From positions 1-64,000 of the forward strand of contig NZ_JAHKSN010000006.1 in NCBI RefSeq assembly GCF_018863415.1: 64,000 nucleotides of DNA, written 5' to 3'. How positions within the stretch are numbered: position 1 is the stretch's first letter; each line of letters starts with the position of its first letter. Position numbers and translations under genes: made by a program. This document shows positions 9,146 through 17,528 of this stretch, in pieces. Source of the stretch: Deinococcus aestuarii. Lineage in GTDB: Bacteria; Deinococcota; Deinococci; Deinococcales; Deinococcaceae. Below the pieces are notes generated by a model, which saw nothing but the letters and a program-made list of their open reading frames with translations, was not told the origin of the DNA and did no database searches.

Positions 9146-10039
9146 TCAGTTCCTGAAGGCCAGGCTGGCGAGTTGAGCCGAGTACCGGCCCGGGGCGTCG
9201 TTGCGGATGGTGAGCAGGCCGGTGACTTCGTTCTGGTCCTGATCGGTGAAGCGCCACACGCTCGTGACCGTTTTCCCCGCCGTGCTCTTGGTAAGGGGCG
9301 TCCAACCGGCGGCCTGGAGCTGCGCGCCAAACGCTTCGAGAAGCTGTGCGGCGCTCAAGGACGACTGGATGGAAGCGTAACTCGTCCAGCTTCCGCCCCC
9401 GCCGCCCCCACCACTAGGCTGAACGTTGGCGCCGCCCGGCGGGCGCAACGTAGGGAGGTTGCTCCGCAACTCGGCGCCCCTCCCCTCCCTGAACTGGAGT
9501 TGTTCGCGCAGATTCCGGTCCCTGTTCAGGTTCAGGGTGACCCGGGTGACGGCGCCCACCCGCCTGATCTGCCCGTGGAGGCTGACCTGCTGCTCCAGCC
9601 GGTAGTACGCCAGCGCGCTCACGTTCCCTTCGGCCTCCGATTGGAAGCCGCCTTCAAGCGAGGGACCGAGGGGTCCGTTGAAGGCCGTCCACCCCAGAGC
9701 CTTCAGCGAGGCTTGCAGCGCCGCCTGCACCTGGGCCGGTGGGGCGGCGCTGTCGAAGAAGATGCTCTGGGAGTCGGGGAAGTCGGGGGTGCTGCTGCTT
9801 CGGACAACACTCCCGATCAGTTGACCCGCAGGCACACGCGGCAGGGGTCCGAGTGGCTGGGGGGGGAGTTGACCGACCAGCAGCCTGGCCTCGACGTTGA
9901 TGGGACCGAAGTCGGTGCCCAGGGCGCGTCGAACCAGCTCACGCTCCCGGGCGAGGTCCGCCGGGGAGGGGACAGGGGCGGTCTGGGCGAGGGCGCCGGA
10001 CACGGCGAGCAGGGCGGCCAGAAACAGGCGACGGTTCAT
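9146..10039 (-). CDS. Exported LxxGW-family protein (paralogue A1)
   Basis: 297 residues. A Sec signal (M-N-R-R-L-F-L-A-A-L-L-A-V-S-G-A-L-A-Q) precedes two similar modules. Module 1 has the G-x-L-I-G-S-V-V strand, F-F-D-S-A-A-P-P-A-Q-V and L-K-A-L-G-W. A run of eight Gly plus S-W follows, then module 2 has F-G-A-Q-L-Q-A-A-G-W and W-R-F-T-D-Q-D. This module order is shared by eight intact genes in the window; the closest relative is the 28721-29608 gene. Function unknown; an extracytoplasmic binding protein is plausible. GGAGG precedes ATG by five bases, and a promoter with 11-bp TCAGC repeats lies about 45 bp upstream. Confidence 0.8.
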   Translation of the reverse strand: MNRRLFLAALLAVSGALAQTAPVPSPADLARERELVRRALGTDFGPINVEARLLVGQLPPQPLGPLPRVPAGQLIGSVVRSSSTPDFPDSQSIFFDSAAPPAQVQAALQASLKALGWTAFNGPLGPSLEGGFQSEAEGNVSALAYYRLEQQVSLHGQIRRVGAVTRVTLNLNRDRNLREQLQFREGRGAELRSNLPTLRPPGGANVQPSGGGGGGGSWTSYASIQSSLSAAQLLEAFGAQLQAAGWTPLTKSTAGKTVTSVWRFTDQDQNEVTGLLTIRNDAPGRYSAQLASLAFRN

Positions 10040-10079
10040 GCAACCTCCGGGAGCTGACATCAGGGAACAGCCCACGTTC

Positions 10080-10112
10080 ACCGTATCCAACCTGGCGCTG
10101 ATGTTTGGCTGA
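10080..10112 (-). promoter_or_regulatory. TCA direct-repeat promoter of paralogue A1
   Basis: On the minus strand AACATCAGC occurs twice with an 11-bp period (TCA at 10112 and 10101), followed 16 bp later by TACGGT (10085-10080). The same arrangement, including GGTTGGA before the -10 box, precedes paralogue A2. The repeats occupy the -35 region, as OmpR/PhoB-type activator sites do. Confidence 0.6.
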
Positions 10113-10363
10113 TGTTCGCGCGTTCCGCCGCCGAAAGAAGTTGGCCCGCACAGCCAGGGCCCTCCTCTCGCAGGACAGCCCGTGTGCTGCGGCGGGCACC
10201 CTGAAGCTGGAGGGGTCTTGCTGTTGGGAAGCTCACGGGTCGTGTGGGCGGCCCGTGGCACCATCACGTGAAGACGCATATGCGCTCAACCCATGCCCCG
10301 CCGCTTGCCACGTTGCCGCCATCTCCGACAACCCTGGCCGCCCTCGCGGGGCTGACCCGTTTC

Positions 10364-10405
10364 GCCCCTCGGCTCCCACGGGTGGCCCTGTGGGAGCCGA
10401 GGGGC
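10364..10405. terminator. Perfect 16-bp hairpin
   Basis: GCCCCTCGGCTCCCAC (10364-10379) is followed after ten bases by its exact reverse complement (10390-10405). No T-tract follows on either strand. It lies between a leftward gene start and the broken Nudix gene, where no gene end is visible, so it may be the terminator of a lost gene or another RNA structure. Confidence 0.45.
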
Positions 10406-10560
10406 AGCTTGATCGTCACTTGGGCGTGCGGCCCCGGCTAGACTCTCGCCGTCGGGCATCGGGAACGGCCTGGGCCGGGGGGCGCCCTGAAGGTGGGTGT
10501 GCCCACGAAGGGCCGCCCCGGCACCCGTGGGCTGGTGGGGGCCTCCTGATACAGCGCCTG

Positions 10561-11055
10561 GTGACTCTGCATCTCGACCCGGACGTGTTCGGCGAGGGGC
10601 GGGTGCTTGAACGGCTCGCCGTCCGGGCCGTCGTCCTGTGGGAACGGCAGGTGCTGTCGCTGCATTTCCCGTCGAACGGGGACGACAAGTTCCCCGGCGG
10701 CGGGGGAAACCCCACAGGTGGCGCTGCGCCGGGAACTAACCGAGGAGTGCGGCGCGACCCCGTTGGAGGTGTGTGGGAAAGTGGGGGAGGTCGTGGAGGT
10801 CTTTCGACCACAAGAGACGGAGTACGACGCCTTTCACATGACCTCCCGCCATTACGTGTGCCGGTGGGGAGCCACTTCGGCGAGCAGCAACTGGAGGACG
10901 ACGAGGCGGAGTTGGGACTGACCCCGGTGTGGGTGGAACTCACGGAAGCGATCCAGACCTGCGAGGAGGCCCTGGAGGCCCAGCGGGCTCCCCGGTGGGG
11001 ACGACGCGAACTGTGGGTGTTGCGGGAACTGAACCGGCGTGCCGGGCCTTCCTGA
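10561..11055 (+). pseudogene. Nudix hydrolase, broken by two frameshifts
   Basis: Three frames together spell one Nudix protein. Frame 1 (from GTG 10561) gives H-L-D-P-D-V-F-G-E-G-R-V-L-E-R-L-A-V-R and ends in D-D-K-F-P-G-G-G. Frame 2 continues G-E-T-P-Q-V-A-L-R-R-E-L-T-E-E-C-G, the Nudix-box helix. Frame 3 after about 10865 gives L-E-D-D-E-A-E-L-G-L-T-P-V-W-V-E-L and the C-terminus. The first shift coincides with loss of the V-E-P-like residues expected between G-G-G and G-E-T, pointing to a real deletion of about ten bases rather than a read error. Residues before the box suggest a nucleotide or sugar-nucleotide pyrophosphatase. Confidence 0.7.
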
Positions 11056-11259
11056 GCGGCACACAGGAGCCAACGCCAACCTCTGCGCAGTGGAGTGTGA
11101 TTCGGTGGCGGCGCCGCTGTGATGCACCCGAGGCGTCGGCTGATTGAACGCACAAAAGTTTCTCAAGTTTGTCCGCTCCCCTCGGGGACCCGGGGGATGC
11201 CAAATAGCCAGCATCGATAACAGTGTTGGCCCACAGCTCACTCTCGGGCTTTGCCTTCC

Positions 11260-12921
11260 TCAGCTTCTTCTGTAGACCTGCACTTGGATACCGTAGGGGA
11301 CTTCAAGTTCGAGTGGCCCGTACAGCCTCATAGAGGCAAAGCCACGCGCAGGCAGAGCCTCCGGCCAGCCCTGAGTTTCCCTCATTCCCCTTAATTGAAC
11401 GCGTGTCGTTCCGTCTCCAAGCGTGACCTCTCCCTGAGTGAGATCAATCCCCATGTAGTCCCCGGTAGCCGGGTTGATTTGTGGCGCGGCGAACTTGTGC
11501 TTCCCGGGTCCGTCTTGACCTGCCAGAATCACTGTCCATTGAAAGTCGCTGACCGCTTGATCAATGGTGGTGTTGCTTTTTTGAACAATATTTTCCAATC
11601 CGCTCTCATGGCTATGAATGATGGATTTTAACCACTCCTCTTGATATGACTGCTGTTCATATAATTTGCGCAGAAAGAGGTACATTGCCCCCCGTCTCTC
11701 TATCGTATCGTCTCGACCCAGACTGTCCAGGCCGTCCAGGCTGGCACCGCTGGCATTCTGCAAGAATGCCGACACGAAAGCTACGTTTCCACCCATCGTG
11801 TTGTAGCCGCAAAGGTCTTCGGCCAGGTGAGACATTCCCTCATTGACGGCGATGGTCTCGAAAGGCGGATGGTCGTCTCCCAGATATGGCAGGGTCTTGT
11901 TGCCGAAATGGGCGAGGTGCTGAAACTCATGACACGCCGTCGCCTTGAGGCTCAAATGATTGAAGTTGAGATCGTTCTGTTGTGGTAGTCCCAGGTAGAG
12001 GACCTCTGCTTCGTTGCTGCCAGGATTGGTGTCGTCAAACCTCATCAGGTCCAGTGGGTTGAAAAAACCGACCGCGAGGCCAGAAGCATTTAGCTCTCCA
12101 CTGAAAAAGAGAAGAAGCCGCCTATTGCCATCCACATCGCTGGCACGGCCAAAGAGCTTCTCCTCAAGAGGAAGAAGTCGTTGTGAGAATGTCCGGACGA
12201 TGCCAGAAACCGAGGCGTCCTCCTCTCCGTGTGCCTGATGCAGGTCACGGTCATCGACATAGGCGGCGACCCGGGCATCGGCAAAGATCAGGGTGGACGG
12301 GAGTGTTTTGCTGGTCTGCCCGCCATCCGCGAGATTGGGAAAATGGAATGTCCGGTGGTGGGGAAGGTTCTGGGGGGAAGCGTCCAATGCTGCGACGGCA
12401 GGGGGCACGGGCCGACCTTGAGGGAGCCGCCTCTGAACAGTGGTGTAGAGCTTATCCTTCCACCGGGAGATGTCGTCTTCCCCAGAGCTCTCGCTGGAAG
12501 TGAACAGGCTTCGGCTGGTGGAGTGGCCCTCCCCGGCGGGGAGGGCCACCGGCGATGAGGTGGAATTCCTGAGGAGCACGTCGTACTGCCCCGCCTCTAT
12601 CTCTACCCGACCGTCGGAGGGGGAAAGAACCCTGATCTCTCCCACCTCGACCTGGGGACGGACGTGAAGGGGAAAGGCGGCACCGCCGTCCATGCTGATG
12701 GAATGCTGCCCCGGACTCAGCCGCCCCTGCCAGCGCGCGGCGCTGCCCACGGCCCGACCGTCAATACTCCAGGTAACGTTTCGCGTCGCTTGGAGTGTCA
12801 CGGGATTACGCAACGTGGCGCCCGGGGTGGGAAAGATGAGCTTGGGGGGGGCGGGGAGAGCATTACACGCCAACAGCAGGGGAACCAGCCCTGCCAGGTA
12901 CGCCTGGTGAGGTGTCCTCAC
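11260..12921 (-). CDS. Exported M30-like zinc metallopeptidase (lipoprotein)
   Basis: 553 residues from GTG at 12921, whose GTGA overlaps the stop of the upstream gene. The lipobox L-L-L-A-C gives acylation at Cys19. After an Ig-like N-terminal region, residues ~330-395 carry H-E-F-Q-H-L, a zinc-binding HExxH, with a downstream acidic segment A-V-N-E-G-M-S-H-L-A-E-D-L. This matches M30 hyicolysin-type peptidases, whose third ligand is thought to lie in the E-G-x-x-x-x-x-E segment. It would degrade proteins at the cell surface. Last gene of the leftward five-gene operon. Its central part is visibly richer in A/T than neighbouring genes, which suggests acquisition by transfer. Confidence 0.75.
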   Translation of the reverse strand: MRTPHQAYLAGLVPLLLACNALPAPPKLIFPTPGATLRNPVTLQATRNVTWSIDGRAVGSAARWQGRLSPGQHSISMDGGAAFPLHVRPQVEVGEIRVLSPSDGRVEIEAGQYDVLLRNSTSSPVALPAGEGHSTSRSLFTSSESSGEDDISRWKDKLYTTVQRRLPQGRPVPPAVAALDASPQNLPHHRTFHFPNLADGGQTSKTLPSTLIFADARVAAYVDDRDLHQAHGEEDASVSGIVRTFSQRLLPLEEKLFGRASDVDGNRRLLLFFSGELNASGLAVGFFNPLDLMRFDDTNPGSNEAEVLYLGLPQQNDLNFNHLSLKATACHEFQHLAHFGNKTLPYLGDDHPPFETIAVNEGMSHLAEDLCGYNTMGGNVAFVSAFLQNASGASLDGLDSLGRDDTIERRGAMYLFLRKLYEQQSYQEEWLKSIIHSHESGLENIVQKSNTTIDQAVSDFQWTVILAGQDGPGKHKFAAPQINPATGDYMGIDLTQGEVTLGDGTTRVQLRGMRETQGWPEALPARGFASMRLYGPLELEVPYGIQVQVYRRS

Positions 12922-13622
12922 GGCACAACCTGAAATCCCAGATTGACGGACGACGTGGTGCTTGTCGAGAGGTAATGGTGCTGCACATACAGGGGGTCAC
13001 CCGCCTGAACGCTGGCCGTCACCTTGACGCTGGCGGGTTGTCCCAGGCCACTGACACCAGCCAGGGTGCTCGCAGGAAGGACGGCGGAGGTCTCGGACGT
13101 GGTGAGGTTCACCACGGTCTGCCCGTTTTGCTTCACGTTCAGGAGGTACCGCTCCGCACCCGGCACGCTCTTCCAAGTGACCAGCAGGGGTGAGGAGGCG
13201 CGTACACGGTCATAGTTGCGCACGCTGTTGCCGTCCGCATCAGCGACATCCAACACCTCCGGCAGCGCTTGCAGAGCCGCGACGGGAACGTCGGTTTCCA
13301 GCACCCCCGCCGCCGCGCTGTCCACCCGCACGTGGTACGTCCCACCAACGCCCGGCAGAGTGAAGTGGTAACCGTTGCGGGCCGTGCTCCACGTCGCAGG
13401 CACCAGGGCGCCCTCAGGCGTCCTGGCCGACACGTAAGCGCCATTCAACGCTTCACCGTTCGACCCCTCCAGCGTGACGTCCATCTCCAGGGTGCCGTCA
13501 TTCAGGGCAGCAAGGACACGCAGACGTGCAGAAGAGTTGGGAGGGGAGAGCGTGTTCGACGTGTTGCAGGCGCTCATCATGAATGTTACGACGAGCAATA
13601 GGATGGATCGCAGGACCGTCAT
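12918..13622 (-). CDS. Lipoprotein with Ig/carboxypeptidase-regulatory-like domain
   Basis: 234 residues. The signal ends in M-M-S-A-C-N, a lipobox with Cys at ~20. The mature part is beta-rich: D-V-T-L-E-G-S-N-G-E-A-L-N-G-A-Y-V-S resembles a carboxypeptidase-regulatory-like sandwich, and the second half (S-P-L-L-V-T-W-K-S-V-P-G-A-E-R-Y-L-L-N-V) resembles a fibronectin-III fold. AGGTGAGG lies before ATG and only four bases separate it from the preceding stop, so it is translationally coupled. Probably a surface accessory of the peptidase encoded next; role unknown. Confidence 0.65.
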   Translation of the reverse strand: MTVLRSILLLVVTFMMSACNTSNTLSPPNSSARLRVLAALNDGTLEMDVTLEGSNGEALNGAYVSARTPEGALVPATWSTARNGYHFTLPGVGGTYHVRVDSAAAGVLETDVPVAALQALPEVLDVADADGNSVRNYDRVRASSPLLVTWKSVPGAERYLLNVKQNGQTVVNLTTSETSAVLPASTLAGVSGLGQPASVKVTASVQAGDPLYVQHHYLSTSTTSSVNLGFQVVP

Positions 13623-13626
13623 TGCC

Positions 13627-14916
13627 TCACCTGATCGGAGCGAAGGCCTTGAGTTCATGGCCCCAGACGAGAATCTGGTCGTGGGCGGAGTCGTAGAGGG
13701 GTGAACCGCCCCGACTCTCCGCACCCTGGATCATGTCCTGGCTGCGGGCGAGAATCTTGCCGTTCCGGGTGTCCACGGCGAACAGGTACGAGTTGTTCAT
13801 GTACATCACGTCGTTGACAAACAGGGGCGTGTTGCCGAAGCTGTACGAATTCTCCTTCGGTGGGTAGAAGGTCCACTTCAGCGCGCCAGTGGCAGCGTCG
13901 TAGGCGTTTTGGCAACTGTCGCCGTTGGGCACGGGGTAGACCTGGCCCTTGTGGATGTGGACTTCATAGAAGAGCGTAGTGTTGCCGTTAGGGCACAGGG
14001 CACGGTTCACCTTCCAGCGCTCGTTGCCCTGAAAGTCGAAGGCGTGGAGACTCGACTGACCCGACACCAGGGCGACGATGGTGTCGTCCTCGATGTCGAA
14101 GACAATGGACCCGGAGCTGGCGAAGTTCTCCTTTTCAAGCTCGCGCTGCCACCGCACTTCGCCAGTCGTGGCATCCACGGCGTACATCGTTTCGCGCAGC
14201 CACTGCTCAGTCTGATTGACCTCGTGCCTACCGAAGACCACCGTGTTGTGCTGCTCGCTGACGGCCAGACCGCCGGAGTAGTTCCGGGTGCCGCCCACAT
14301 CGGGCCAGAGCTGAGTCCAGACGGGGATGAGTGGCTGCTCGGTCGGCCCGGCCAGAATGTCCGAGATGTGGTAAGCCACGACACCTCGGGCTACGTTGAG
14401 CACGAGGGTGTCGCGGAAGCGCTGCACCTGTTCGATGCCAGAACCAATCGAGGGTTTGCGGAATTCCTTGGGCAGGAAGACGCTGAAGAGCAGAGGGTGG
14501 TCACCGGGACCGTAGACGTTGAAGCGGTCGACGCCGTTGAACTCGATGAGCTTGCCCTCGGCCTCGACGACGGTGACTCGGCTGCCGTTGCCGGTGGGTC
14601 TGCCCTCCGTGACCTCGGTCGTGTCACGCTTCCAGCGCAGTTGCTGGGTGGTGAGATCGATGCCAATTGTAGCGTGGGGTTCGAGGCCGACGTTGACCAG
14701 GGAACCGACGATGGCGTTGTCGTAGAGAAAAGGTGCGGTGAGCGAGTCGATGGGCGCGCCCGTAACCCTCCACTTCGCGGGCATGAAATCGATCTGAAGC
14801 GGTCTCCCGGTCGTGGGATCAGTGAGTTGAGAGGCGGTGTGAGCCGGGCTCGTTCCAGAACAGCCGGTAAGCGCAAGGACCAGGGTGACGAGCTGGGAGA
14901 TTGCAAGTCGCTTCAT
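13627..14916 (-). CDS. PQQ-type beta-propeller lipoprotein
   Basis: 429 residues. Lipobox A-L-T-G-C-S. The body has repeated blades with the PQQ/BamB signature A-x-D-x-x-T-G-x-x-x-W: Y-A-V-D-A-T-T-G-E-V-R-W, Y-D-A-A-T-G-A-L-K-W and F-A-V-D-T-R-N-G-K-I. Such propellers bind partner proteins or ligands in the envelope; no cofactor-binding enzyme motif was seen. AAGGA precedes the ATG. A strong hairpin stands between this gene and the lipase upstream, so it may need its own promoter or partial read-through. Confidence 0.75.
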   Translation of the reverse strand: MKRLAISQLVTLVLALTGCSGTSPAHTASQLTDPTTGRPLQIDFMPAKWRVTGAPIDSLTAPFLYDNAIVGSLVNVGLEPHATIGIDLTTQQLRWKRDTTEVTEGRPTGNGSRVTVVEAEGKLIEFNGVDRFNVYGPGDHPLLFSVFLPKEFRKPSIGSGIEQVQRFRDTLVLNVARGVVAYHISDILAGPTEQPLIPVWTQLWPDVGGTRNYSGGLAVSEQHNTVVFGRHEVNQTEQWLRETMYAVDATTGEVRWQRELEKENFASSGSIVFDIEDDTIVALVSGQSSLHAFDFQGNERWKVNRALCPNGNTTLFYEVHIHKGQVYPVPNGDSCQNAYDAATGALKWTFYPPKENSYSFGNTPLFVNDVMYMNNSYLFAVDTRNGKILARSQDMIQGAESRGGSPLYDSAHDQILVWGHELKAFAPIR

Positions 14917-14938
14917 GTTTTTCCTTTTTCCAAAAGAA

Positions 14939-14975
14939 GTATGGCATGTCCGAGGAAATTTCGGACATGCCATAC
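14939..14975 (-). terminator. Hairpin after the lipase gene
   Basis: GTATGGCATGTCCGA (14939-14953) and its exact reverse complement (14961-14975) enclose a seven-base loop, three bases beyond the lipase stop. On the minus strand it is followed by TTCTTTT. This is a good intrinsic terminator or attenuator inside the exported-protein operon. Confidence 0.7.
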
Positions 14976-14977
14976 CT

Positions 14978-16255
14978 CTAGAAGCCGCCTCTGGTCAGTT
15001 CAAGTTGTACATCGATGGCTGCTCTTCTCATGGTCGCGCTATGCGCCTCATCCTGATTGAACAGGAAGCTTTCGCCTGTCTCGACTTGTATGCTTCGTGG
15101 GGCAGCCGTAGTGACGTGGCTGGAGGCCGTTGTCCACGTGAGATGTGTGTTGCCTCTCAGCCCGCCCTTCTGCAAGGTTCGCTGGTCCTGGCTGTCGGTC
15201 GGCACCACGATATCGTGACTGGTGCTGCCCACGGCATCGGAAAGGACCTTGTCCGTGTTACGCGCCACCCAGGCGATGTCCGCGGCAGATTTGGCCGGGA
15301 TCAGTGTGACACCGAAGGTCCACCACGAGGCAATGGCGTAGGCGACGGCCAATGCTGTCGCAGTTGTGTTCACGGTGTTTCTGGTGGCCGTGCTTCCTGG
15401 GAACGCCCGTTCCAAATTGCTGTCCGTACCGATCATGTTTCCTGTAATGACGCCGGGGGGAATCAGAATATTCGATTTATCGACGTTCACCTTTGTGCAA
15501 ACATAGACTTGTTCTTGGTATCTAATGCTGACAACCTTGCCGCCGTCACCCACCTCTGTCTCAGTAACCCACTGAAGAACCCATTCACACCTATCAACAC
15601 GGTTATAATCATTCAACTGCTGCATAAAAGTGCTATGCGGTGCCATGTCCATAGTTCCCGTGGTGTTGGCACCAAAGAGGGCGGGAATGTACTCCTGCAC
15701 GCTCGCTTTGCCGGTAATGACCATAGAAGCGACGTTCAGAAGCCCGAGCGAGGCAATTGTGGCGTCCGTGTTGATTCGTTGAATGACGCCCGGCCCGTTC
15801 ACCACGATGGGGGCACCCTGATTGGGACTGCCGACGGTCAGCAGGGCTTTGAGGTTGGTCTTGGTCTGGTTCTGCGCCAGAAACTCCGCGAAGTAACGGG
15901 CGCGTAGACCACCCTGACTATGGCCGATCATCATGTATGGTCGGCTGCCCAGACCTGGCACCTTGTTGGGCAGGTCCGTGGCCTGTGCCGGGATAGACCG
16001 GGTGATGGAATTATATTCGTATGGACTGGTCACGGTGCCCAGGGAAACGAGGGGCGCCGTACGGCTCTGATAAGATAGCCATTCTTGCAATGCCCAGGGC
16101 TGGCCCCCCGGGTTCCATGTAGAAGTGTTGGTCGTGAAACGTGATGGGGTGTCGCCCAACCCATGCAGCAGCACGTAGTCAAGGGGCTGGCCCGTCTGTG
16201 CCATAGCGTTGCCACAGGTCAAGACAGCCGTGTAGAGGACAAGGACTCGTCTCAT
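14978..16255 (-). CDS. Exported lipase/esterase, alpha/beta-hydrolase
   Basis: 425 residues with a Sec signal ending in N-A-M-A-Q. The oxyanion-hole segment Y-V-L-L-H-G-L-G-D starts the fold, and the nucleophile elbow is M-I-G-H-S-Q-G-G-L-R-A, with Ser as the catalytic residue, as in triacylglycerol lipases and PGAP1-like proteins. A late T-S-H-D-I-V-V is a good candidate for the catalytic His. S-P-N-Q-G-A-P after the elbow is a standard lipase feature. ATGA overlaps the stop of the upstream lipoprotein gene, so both are coupled. Several stretches (for example around 15560-15640) are unusually AT-rich. Substrate not deducible. Confidence 0.8.
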   Translation of the reverse strand: MRRVLVLYTAVLTCGNAMAQTGQPLDYVLLHGLGDTPSRFTTNTSTWNPGGQPWALQEWLSYQSRTAPLVSLGTVTSPYEYNSITRSIPAQATDLPNKVPGLGSRPYMMIGHSQGGLRARYFAEFLAQNQTKTNLKALLTVGSPNQGAPIVVNGPGVIQRINTDATIASLGLLNVASMVITGKASVQEYIPALFGANTTGTMDMAPHSTFMQQLNDYNRVDRCEWVLQWVTETEVGDGGKVVSIRYQEQVYVCTKVNVDKSNILIPPGVITGNMIGTDSNLERAFPGSTATRNTVNTTATALAVAYAIASWWTFGVTLIPAKSAADIAWVARNTDKVLSDAVGSTSHDIVVPTDSQDQRTLQKGGLRGNTHLTWTTASSHVTTAAPRSIQVETGESFLFNQDEAHSATMRRAAIDVQLELTRGGF

Positions 16256-17235
16256 TTCGCCGCTCCTGTGAAGTAATCCGCCGAGAGGGTGTTGACTTCC
16301 AAATCCTGGTACTCAACCGCCGTCTCCAGCTCGGTGGTGTTGATGTCGGTCGGGCCGTTGGCGCCCTCCGGGACCCGGAATCGCGTGACCACGTACTGAT
16401 CGTCGCGCAACTTCAGCTCCTCATCCGGTCCGAGCACCTGGTCGGCCTTCGGGTACTCGACCGGGGAGGAGGCCGCGTCTCCACGGCTGGTGATCGTCGC
16501 CCGGGTCGTCATCCGGTACGGAACGCTGGTGTCGTCGAGGGTGGGGACGGAGGTGTAGGCGATGTCGGTGGTGGCCGTGTAGGACACCTCGGGGGTCACC
16601 ACTTCGGTGGTGCTGCTCGTCACCTGCCCGGCGGTCGAGTCGAAGGTCAGGCGGGCGGTCGTCTGCTTCTGACCGTCGGCGAACGTTCGCGCGTAGATCA
16701 ACCTGTTTCCCGCACTCTCTTTCAGGTCGTAGTTGGCTTGGCGTGCCAGCAGGCGGAACTCCCCGGAGGTCAGGCGTTTGAAGGGATGGGTGGGGTCGAG
16801 CAGCATGGCGTTGGCGAAGGTGCCCAGTTGGTTGGCGAGCGCCTCGCGTTGTGGCTGGGCAAGGGTAAGGTCCGGCTTCAACGTGTTCTTATGGAGAAGT
16901 TGAACCTTCCGCGCCGCCGGGTCGATCAGCAGGATGCGGTCCGTCTGATCGGGGAACTGCTGCCCTGGAATGTCGGCGCGCATCTGCAACCCGCTGGGAC
17001 TGAAGCGGTAAGCGAGCCGGAGTCCTTTGGGAAGCGACACCTGGCGACCGCTCATCGTCGCCGGCCCCCGGGTGTAGGTGGTGGTTGAATCGACCGTCAT
17101 GCCGAAGGTCGTCACCTGACTGCTGGCGCCGGGCGCGACCGTGACCAGCGGAGTTTTCGTCTCGGCATCGGAGGCAGAGTTACAGGACGCCAGAAAGAGG
17201 GAGGATGTGAGGAGAGGAAATAAATTTCGCTTCAT
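16252..17235 (-). CDS. Lipoprotein of unknown function, first gene of the exported operon
   Basis: 327 residues; start at 17235 after a GGGAG element. Signal L-F-L-A-S-C-N with lipobox Cys ~19. The mature protein is Thr/Ser-rich and beta-stranded, without Cys pairs or catalytic motifs. The pattern L-R-L-A-Y-R-F-S-P-S-G-L-Q-M-R-A and I-L-L-I-D-P-A-A-R-K-V recalls lipoprotein-carrier-like beta sheets, but this is only impression. Its stop overlaps the lipase ATG. It may act as a chaperone or anchor for the lipase, by position only. Confidence 0.6.
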   Translation of the reverse strand: MKRNLFPLLTSSLFLASCNSASDAETKTPLVTVAPGASSQVTTFGMTVDSTTTYTRGPATMSGRQVSLPKGLRLAYRFSPSGLQMRADIPGQQFPDQTDRILLIDPAARKVQLLHKNTLKPDLTLAQPQREALANQLGTFANAMLLDPTHPFKRLTSGEFRLLARQANYDLKESAGNRLIYARTFADGQKQTTARLTFDSTAGQVTSSTTEVVTPEVSYTATTDIAYTSVPTLDDTSVPYRMTTRATITSRGDAASSPVEYPKADQVLGPDEELKLRDDQYVVTRFRVPEGANGPTDINTTELETAVEYQDLEVNTLSADYFTGAAK

Positions 17236-17255
17236 GCGTTGCTCCCGAAGAGAGT

Positions 17256-17275
17256 GGGGTACAAGTGAGTACACC
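17256..17275. promoter_or_regulatory. Imperfect dyad upstream of the exported operon
   Basis: GGGGTAC-AAGTGA-GTACACCC is nearly palindromic (one extra A in the right arm). It lies about 20 bp before the first gene of the leftward operon and some 250 bp from the divergent winged-helix gene, whose product is the natural candidate to bind here. Rest of 17276-17528: no gene seen. Confidence 0.3.
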
Positions 17276-17528
17276 CTGAATGCTGTTGCGATTTCGGTGC
17301 GGACACTTCCTGTGGCGACTGTGAGCTTCTGTTGGTCTCCTGACCTGGTGTGCACCCCACCCCTTCTCGTCTTCCCCCAGTGACAGGCCAGATCAATGGG
17401 GTCAAGGGCGGCAAGAATGTCGCCGCAGGACCCGCAGCGAGCCTCCAACAGCGGAGGCCCGTCTCTCCTCACCTATCCCCTCAAAAACGTAGGTCGACGA
17501 GAAAACTATGTGCTAAGAATGAGTTGAA

